Source of the DNA: Mnemiopsis leidyi
Lineage: Eukaryota; Ctenophora; Tentaculata; Lobata; Bolinopsidae
Direction of reading: 5' to 3'
NCBI GenBank assembly: GCA_000226015.1
Contig: JH155746.1
Coordinates: 109,968 to 131,776 of the forward strand
Length of the DNA stretch: 21,809 nt
A model generated the notes under the pieces. That model had not been told where the DNA came from. It searched no databases and saw only the letters and a list, made by a program, of their open reading frames with translations. The position numbers were made by a program, and so were the translations under genes. Below are positions 1 through 8,000 of the stretch, one piece after another (the first letter of the stretch is position 1; each line of letters begins with the position of its first letter).

Positions 1-67
<67 letters not shown>

Positions 68-84
68 ACACACACACACATACA
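1..84. repeat. (CA)n microsatellite
   Basis: An almost pure CA dinucleotide run fills the left edge of the window, with three CA-to-TA interruptions near its right end. It is cut by the window edge, so its full length is unknown. Confidence 0.97.
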
Positions 85-571
85 CATTACGTTTAAAGTA
101 ATCAGGTCTTGCTCCAGCGCACAGGTTGCAGAAATGGCTCAACACTGGCTGTATTAATTCAGTAGGCAGAAATTGAATTATGTACTTGTGAGAAAGTGCC
201 GGAGAACATGCCCTAAACATCCTACACACAAACAGTTTGTCTCGTGTTTGCTGTGCTTACTAAATAGCTGGGTCGTGTCATGTCCAGTGATGTTTTAACT
301 TTTTAGAGAAGTAAATAACAAAAACACTGCTGAAGTTAGATTTTACTTTTTAGATTAATTTGTTTTACTTGAATGAGTTTTACAACATAATTAACCTTTT
401 ACTTTTTAGTCAAACCTTGGAGTTATCAGTTAGCTTCTAATCTCTACAACCGAATTGACATTTATACTTTTTGCATTTGTCTTAAACTGTTAACTTTGAG
501 GCTTGAGCTAATGTAAGTGACATGTACACTTTTCTGTCTATAAGTGGTGAACTGTAGGAGATTCAGGTCAG

Positions 572-581
572 ATCACGTGAC
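572..581. promoter_or_regulatory. E-box-like CACGTG site
   Basis: ATCACGTGAC contains the 8-bp palindrome TCACGTGA, the core bound by bHLH-zipper factors such as USF, MITF and TFEB. It lies about 1.4 kb upstream of the plus-strand start codon. Function is inferred from the motif only. Confidence 0.2.
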
Positions 582-1408
582 ACTCAACGATGAGAATTTG
601 GATGTAATCTGGTGAGTGGTAGGGTATATTGAGAAGCCATAAGACTTGTCTGAGACTTAATTACAGGTTATCCCAACTTCTGATTCATTGTATCCATCTG
701 CTGCTCCGTAATTCAAGATTTTTCTGCTGACAAACAGATGTAACACACTAATTTTCGCATGATTTAAATCTTAAGATATTTCATCGAATTACCTACACGT
801 TTTCCTCTCTCACTGAAAATTTAGAGTTGTACAATTCTGTTGACTGTTGACATATGATATGACGAGCTAAATACGAGAAATTTCGTGAAAATACCCCGAT
901 GAGTACAGAACTAAACAACACGTAAATACGCACGTGTTGCTTGGGAGTGAACTTGTACCATTAGATCATTACAACACTTGTACTCTCTCTCTGTTGGCAT
1001 GTCATCTCGACACATTCCAGATCGATAAAGTGAGCAACGTCCAACTTCAGCCCCATTTCCCAGACTGTAGGTCGGTACCAAGACTTCAACCTAGTAATTC
1101 GATACCATAATGGAGGTCGATCTTCCTGGGTCTTGTTGATGTTGTAATTGTAGACGAGCTTTTTTCCGACATGCAGTGTGATCTTGGTTCTCTCAGATTT
1201 CCGTTTGTAATTATTGTTGTTTTGCCATTCCGGGTTTGTCATGTGTTCCGTTATCCTGGTTTTGTTAATTTGTTTACACTTTACCCTGGGAGAGCTTTAA
1301 TTCAGTAATCGTCTATCAGTCGCTGGGATCACAAGATTGACTTAAACTTCTGGCTTGCACTTTGTCAGCATTTGTCAGTGCTCAGCATTATGTACCGGTT
1401 ATATATGG

Positions 1409-1418
1409 GTCACGTGAC
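1409..1418. promoter_or_regulatory. Perfect 10-bp E-box palindrome (CLEAR-like)
   Basis: GTCACGTGAC is a perfect palindrome identical to the core of the CLEAR element recognised by TFEB/MITF-family factors. It lies about 580 bp upstream of the plus-strand start codon. A 10-bp match can occur by chance; use as a control site is inference. Confidence 0.25.
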
Positions 1419-1989
1419 GGTACCTTTGTGTCCTGCATTAGTCTGGAGGAGGAAGTTATTACACAGTGTACCGTGTACAATTAAATACGCCAATATATCC
1501 CATACTACGGAGGGTAATATAATTCTAGTTTGTTCTTTGCTCCATGTACGCTTTCCTACAATTTTGATTCATCGTTATATAATGCCATTAACATTTGTAC
1601 ACCTCACAAACATAACATTGTATATTTTGATGTCGTGTAGATAATAACATTTAATTTGTCTCAAGTTTATGCAACCACAAGTTTATTTCTCTCCATCAAA
1701 AAGTTACCGTTACTGACCACGCCTGAATGTAAGTGTGATCAACTGACACTCGAACGAAGTGCTCAAAACGCCAAAATTGTCAACACATGTCCAGCGCTGT
1801 AAACATTGAGTTCATCACATTCTTGTATATAGAGAATGAGATAGAGTACGGTTGTGTATTTCTTGTGGAATTTCGGTCGAACATATGGCTGTGAACTAGA
1901 TATTGAAATTTCGATAATCTCACTTGATTTATTGAGTGCACATTGTTACACGAAAATATCTAATGATACTAAACCGTGCTAGCCTCAAG

Positions 1990-2096
1990 ATGATGGGCGA
2001 ACCGGACACGGACAAGCCCAGCTCGCAACTTCTGAAGCGAAGAAAAACAGGGAGTAACATCCTCAGAAGATTATCTCTCACTGGAAACAAGAAAAG
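1990..2096 (+). CDS. Exon 1 of the Ser/Arg-rich protein gene
   Basis: Encodes residues 1-35 and two bases of codon 36. It starts with two ATGs in a row and ends AAAAG|GTGAGT, a consensus donor; without splicing the frame stops at the donor (TGA). The exon contains the RRLSL motif. The intron that follows has phase 2. Confidence 0.72.
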
Positions 2097-5000
2097 GTGA
2101 GTTTCTTCAAACAGCTTGATACTGCAGAATCATCTTGATTAATCAGCCACTGTAACTTTGCGGTAAAAGTTATGTCTCTGGTCAACGTTGTGTCGCGGAA
2201 GTGTAATGTTTTACTGCTCCGTAGATAATTAAATATTCGTGTTATTACGAATGTTTAATTTCATGCCCACTGCATATTTGTACGTGATGTGTGTAAACAT
2301 TCCTATAATTCTCATATCAATTTCTCACGTGTGACGTAAGAAACCGAAAATTTCGTGGGGTTCATTTCCAATGAATTCAATTAGCTTCAATCTATCTGTA
2401 ATTTGAAATAAAAGTTGATGCAGGCGCTGACCATTCAACGTTAAATATACAGCTTTATGTTTTGACAAACTGCACATTGAATGAAGATAAAAACTACTAA
2501 ATTGTGATGATCAGTACATATTCATCATTCTTATTCTTGAATATCCAACGTCCCAACGACGTGACGTTATCGTCAATGTTGTAAACAGGTTAACTGGACA
2601 TATCTCAAGTGTTACCTCGGTTTAAGTCTGAAATAATATCTAGTTACATAACGAGTAAGTGTGTCGTGTGAAGTAACATGATTTACGCCTCGAGCGTAGC
2701 GAATGGCGTAAATCTCATATTCATCGAAGCCGAAGGCTGAGTTGAATAATGATATGTTTTTAACGAGGGCGGACCCGAATTAAAAACATGTTGTTACTTC
2801 GCACTTATGAGTTATGTAACGATATTGTTTACCAAGTAAGAATTGCAGGTAGTGCGGGCAGTTGCTAGCGATAACGAGAAAAAGGACGTTCTCTCGTATC
2901 ACTAATTTGCTGAAAGTGTGAGGTAATACGGCCAAGAGTGTGGTGAAATACGAAGAAGGGTGATGTAATACGGCCAAAAGTGTAGTGTTATACGAAGAAG
3001 GGTGATGTAATACGACAAAAAGTGTGGTGTAATACGAAAAATGGTGATGTAATACGACAAAAATGTGCAAATAACACGTTTTATTTAACCGGTATAACAC
3101 CATCACGCGGTAAATAATACCCTATATAAACAGTCCTTACTAACAATATAACCCAGGGATAGTTTCATATACAATCTTCGTTTCACTATTTCCCAGGGAG
3201 AGTATCATATACAAACTTAGTTACACTATTTCCCAGGGAGAGTATCATATACAGGAAGTGTATCATATACAAACTTAGTTACACTATTTCCCAGGGATAG
3301 TATCATATACAAACTTAGTTACACTATTTCCCAGGGAGAGTATCATATACAAACTTAGTTACACTATTTCCCAGGGAGAGTATCATATACAAACAGATGA
3401 AGGACGATGATGAGGTGGATGAGATGCTGCTAGACCCAGATGACGGCTCCAATGTTCGCTTTAAACGCTCCATAGTTCAGATAAACAGATCCAATAATTC
3501 TACTCCTATAAGTAAGTCATCTTTAGTCTTATAAACTGTGTGTCTGGTGTGTGTATCTGTTCGAATTATTGTTGCTCTTGTAATTATGTATGATGATTAT
3601 AATGCAAAACGTATGTGCATAATATTCTTCACTTTGAATCATAGGTTGTTATAATATCATACCATGTTAGCTCTCATGGCTTTAGGTATGACTGTAGTTT
3701 CCATAATACAGCAGTCAGTATATTACACACTCACTAAATACCATAAAACTATTAACAGTAGTCAGTTCAGCATATGTCGTCTATTTCTTTACAAATTTAT
3801 TTGAAAAACCAAAATAGCCACTACAGATATATATTGAATAGTATCTTGTAGATTGCATAAGATCTTACATTAATCTGACACGCGCTCTCTGTACGTGGTT
3901 TGGAAACCCTATAATTTAACATTAAGTAATAACTCATACAAAAACAATTTCATACTTACTTACTTGCTTACTACTCAATATAATTATATTGATCAACAAG
4001 AGAATAATCAAGTAACACCGAGATAAGTAGGATTGTGATAATTGCACTTGTACAGTGCCCTGTACGGCCTCCTCTAACCGGTACGGTGGAGGGTCCTGTC
4101 AGAGGACTTATCAGATCAGACCGTGCCAGCACGACCTAGCTGGAGTGTCTGGCGGTAGGTGAGAAACTCCTCCTTGTCTTATGACACACAGCACACTGAG
4201 TATTATAGTGTCTTATAAGTTATAACACACAGCACACTGAATATAGCACACTGAGTATAGTACACACATTATAGTACACTGAGATACTACTGTGTTATCG
4301 TATTTAGTGCAATATAGGGTTGTAGATTGTAACATTTACATTAACATTACTAACATTAAGTTGTCTCTATAAGCCGGTTATTAAGTCGTGTAGTCGTGTA
4401 GTGGGAGTGAAGAAGAATTATTAGGAATTTGATAAAATAAGTTCAATGCTTGATCGTTGATTCTGAATTCTGCGTTAAGTTGGTATTTTATCTAATATTG
4501 CACAATGTGAGTGCTATTTCGGAGAAATAATCAGGTGGAGACTTAAAAGCAGTGATCTAACCTGTTTTGTTTGCTGAGATTCTAAGAATTTGATTTCTTA
4601 ATTGATAAGAAGAATTACGATTTGTTGTGAATCTACGACGAAATGTGCGGTGTACTATTATCGCCGGCAAAAACCCTGATTTTGCCCAAAAGTTTCCATT
4701 GAAAGTGACTTATCAAGTTTAAGCTTATTCTCCAAACTGACACTTGAGTCGTGACATTTAGACTTAAAATAAACGAGCTGGTAAAACTGCTAACTTCCCC
4801 AAAGCTTACAGCATTATCCGCCACGTAGCAAATTAAAGTTTTCCCAGGCATATCAGCGTAATCGTTCAGCGTCTACAGGCATGTGTCCCGGTTTATCCCG
4901 ATTTGGTGAACTCCAGACCATGTTTGACAGAAAGTATTTCATCTGGAGTGAGATAATTTTCTCGTAAATCGAGTGTTGAGTACTCCTTGTGGTGATTCGC

Positions 5001-8000
5001 GTCCTTCACAAATCTGAATATCTATAATTTTGGATATTTAGGATGAAATCACGACAACGTGATGCAATATCCGTCAATGAAATATGAAAATATTGTGTGT
5101 GCCGTGTAAGAATAGCGTGCCGCGTGTCCGACCCTGAGAACTTGAGCGTGTTTCTTTAAAATAAGTCGTATTTCTGTAAATATTCTAGATATGTCTGTAC
5201 TTGTTTCCTGCTACTTGGAAGAGAATGCGGTATCATTTTGGCACTATGCCAGGTGTAGGGAAAGTTCGGTTATGTGACAATATTATACAAGATGTACTGT
5301 GACACCGTGTAACAGGTAAAGTTTAACGTAACTAAAGCTGGGTAGAAAGGTTTAACACGTACAAACATGTCCTAGAATGTTCGGTATTTAAGTCTGCTGT
5401 GATTGCAAATTGGCGTGTAAGAGATAAGAAGTTTTAGGAGATGTGATAACTGCTGTTTGTACTTTCAAGTTTACAGTGAATTGTGTGACTTACGATCAGG
5501 TGCGTCAAAACAAATTATAAAGTAACAAATAATTAATTAAGTAATACAGCTTAAACAGTGACGATACTCATTAACAATACCTCTTAAAATACCTTAATAA
5601 ATCCTTCCTGGATTACTACGTACTACATATAAGATTCCGCTCACGGTCCGCCCGCTGTCAGATAAACCGCTCCAACAATATTTCTGTCAGCCCGACATAT
5701 TCCATAAACCCTCTGACTGATAAACCGCTCCAAACAATATTTCTGTCAGCCCGACATATTCCATAAACCCGCTGTCAGATAAACCGCTCCAACAATATTT
5801 CTGTCAGCCCGACATATTCTATAAACCCGCCCCGCTAATTATTGACGCGGAAGTTTGTCGGACTCCTTCGTATTACATATTATGATCAGCCGCAATACTT
5901 GTATTAAATACTTGTATTATTCCCTTGTTGTTCACGACGTTATCGTTACACATGGGCGCGTACACGTTATCATTGTTATCATTGTCGGAATTCCGGAGAG
6001 ATTTTAATACATCGATACGTACAAATATGTTCCAGAATGTTTGGTATTGGCAAATTGGTGTATATGTAAAGATAAACATTTTTTTGGATTTTATGTGATA
6101 ATTGCTGTTTGAACTAATCCGTTATATTGAGTGTGTTATTCGGGTTTTTGTAGGTTACAAATTTGCCATCGGTTACATCATCTGGGGAATAAAGACCGTG
6201 ACTTGATCTTGAACATCGGAGCGTGATTACCAATTAACAACGTGTGTCCCTTGTCCGAGTCCACTCAGAGAAAACAAGAAATGATACTACATATGTTGAT
6301 CCTCTAGAAATGTAGAGCCGCCGATCCAAGATGACGTCACGATAAAAATTTTATCCTGCCCACAAGTATTCTTAAGTGTCACTTTTTATGTGTTACATTC
6401 AGTTTCCTCGTTGAACTCATGACCAGATAAGTTAGATGACATGTTGCAACAGAAAAATTAAAAGAACTTTTACTTAAGACTGGATATAATTCTCTCACGA
6501 AAATGTTTGATTGCAGCTCTAAAGGGGCAGGACTTTTTGTTTCATTCATGTTTATGTCCTGGTCACGTTCTCTACTCACAGAAAATTGTGGATGCCCTTT
6601 ACGCGTTAGTTTTGTTGCTCGATGGTTTGATTGTTTGCTAGCTCTCAGAAATACCTTGTATTTCCTGAGTCCTGGCATAATCAGAGAGATAACAAACGAA
6701 CCGCCCAGTCCTTAACTTGTAAACTAGTTCGATCGAGATATTGGAAACATAACAAACATCTTAGTAAGTAAGTTATGATTGGTTAAGTTATTTATCAACT
6801 ACATATATGTAAATTACGCCTATAATTCCAGAAGATCCCGAAACAGACAAGAGAGACGACAAACCGGGATTGTTCCAGCGGTTCAGAGCAAGCTTCAGGC
6901 GTCGTCCTACCCAGAGATCACACTCCAGTTCACCGAACTCTGCTTACGATCATTTAGAGTCAGGTGAGAGATAAGTTTTGTTTTGTTTTGTCCCTGTTAG
7001 GCTGGGAATTAGTTAATGTAGAATTTCTTCGCTTTATGTGTAGCATAAAGCATTGTATTAACAATAAAGGAAGCTGTAGGTAAACTCCACAGAGCAATGG
7101 GTCCGTTCCGGTATTCCTCAGTTGGTTGAAGTTGGTTGAAGTACCAATAAAGCAAGCTTCTAATAACGGCAATAAATTAACATCAGCATTAAAGTGAAGC
7201 TGGTTGAGATAAAGAAAACCACAAAAAGCTAACTACTGTGGTAAAAACTAAGAATCCGGATGTTAAATCCAACCACATACCACTCTTTAAGAAGGCATCC
7301 CATCAGAAGCTAAACCTCCATACTCAGATTCTGAGAGAGCATTATATTGACTTTTTTACACGCAAACCTCCCTCTCGAATGGCTCTATAGTTAGAATCGT
7401 CAAGTTCTAGGAACCCTCACAGTTTTGGTAGAATAAAATAAATTTGTATGTCTGTTCCGTTGGAGCCTTCTAAACATTTTCAGATCAGATAAAACATGGT
7501 ACAATCTCGTCGTGTTGGTAGCACCACCAGGCACCCAACAAGAAGTCTAAACAGACATCCAACAATACCCTGAGCCCTATGACGTCACCATGACGACAGT
7601 GTGACGTCACCAGGCTTAACCTGCCGGATTGTAAGGCGGGAAGACAGTTACTCTGAACCATTAGCCGAGCGTGTTCCTTATTGATGCCATCTCGTGTCTG
7701 TTTAGCTCTATCATGTTTAACACGTGATTCTAGAACAGTAAATAGTTGTGCAGGCACTTGAGGTATTTCTATATTTTCTATATCTTCACATTTACATTTC
7801 ATCATGTTCTTTTGAAGTTATTTACGCGGCTAGGTGTGGTCACCTTTGAAAATATAGTTCTATTATAAAGGACGTGCACTATCTGAAGGACATGTCAGTT
7901 ACACATGAAATAGGAATGTGGTTTTAACCCTGTCATGTAGTGTTGAGTATCAGAATAACTGCACAAAAGTGCGGTATTCTTTACTCACGTGATAACTTGT

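Larger units (their letters stand above)
85..1989. other. Non-coding upstream region of the plus-strand gene
   Basis: No gene is supported here. Two short open frames (961-1242 on the minus strand and 1372-1644 on the plus strand) lack a recognisable domain, splice partners or good start context, and I treat them as chance. The region contains two E-box palindromes listed separately. The transcription start and any 5' non-coding exon of the gene beginning at 1990 should lie in this stretch, but I cannot place them. Confidence 0.5.
3512..6831 (+). other. Intron 2 of the plus-strand gene
   Basis: This 3.3-kb intron holds a candidate cassette exon (4056-4154), an imperfect simple repeat (about 4180-4290), a 58-bp tandem repeat (5651-5826) and two diverged copies of a ~100-bp sequence (5357-5464 and 6017-6115). 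Overlapping open frames on both strands at 6379-6715 have no recognisable product and no supporting start or splice evidence, so I do not call a gene there. Three TGACGTCA-type sites occur in introns 2 and 3 together (see findings). Confidence 0.6.

Noticed and set aside
961-1242. 93-codon minus-strand open frame with a tidy amino acid composition
   Set aside because: No recognised domain, poor start context (C at -3), no splice partner; random open frames of this length are expected.
1372-1644. 90-codon plus-strand open frame
   Set aside because: Its first codon is not an ATG (the frame opens at TTG/GTG-like codons), and the composition is typical of translated AT-rich non-coding DNA.
2780-3106. 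Possible gene for a 14-residue-repeat protein on the minus strand
   Set aside because: The reading follows directly from a 42-bp minisatellite period; no start context or conserved part supports it.
6379-6715. Overlapping open frames on both strands in intron 2
   Set aside because: Neither product resembles a known family, and only one at most could be real; no splice or start evidence separates them from chance.
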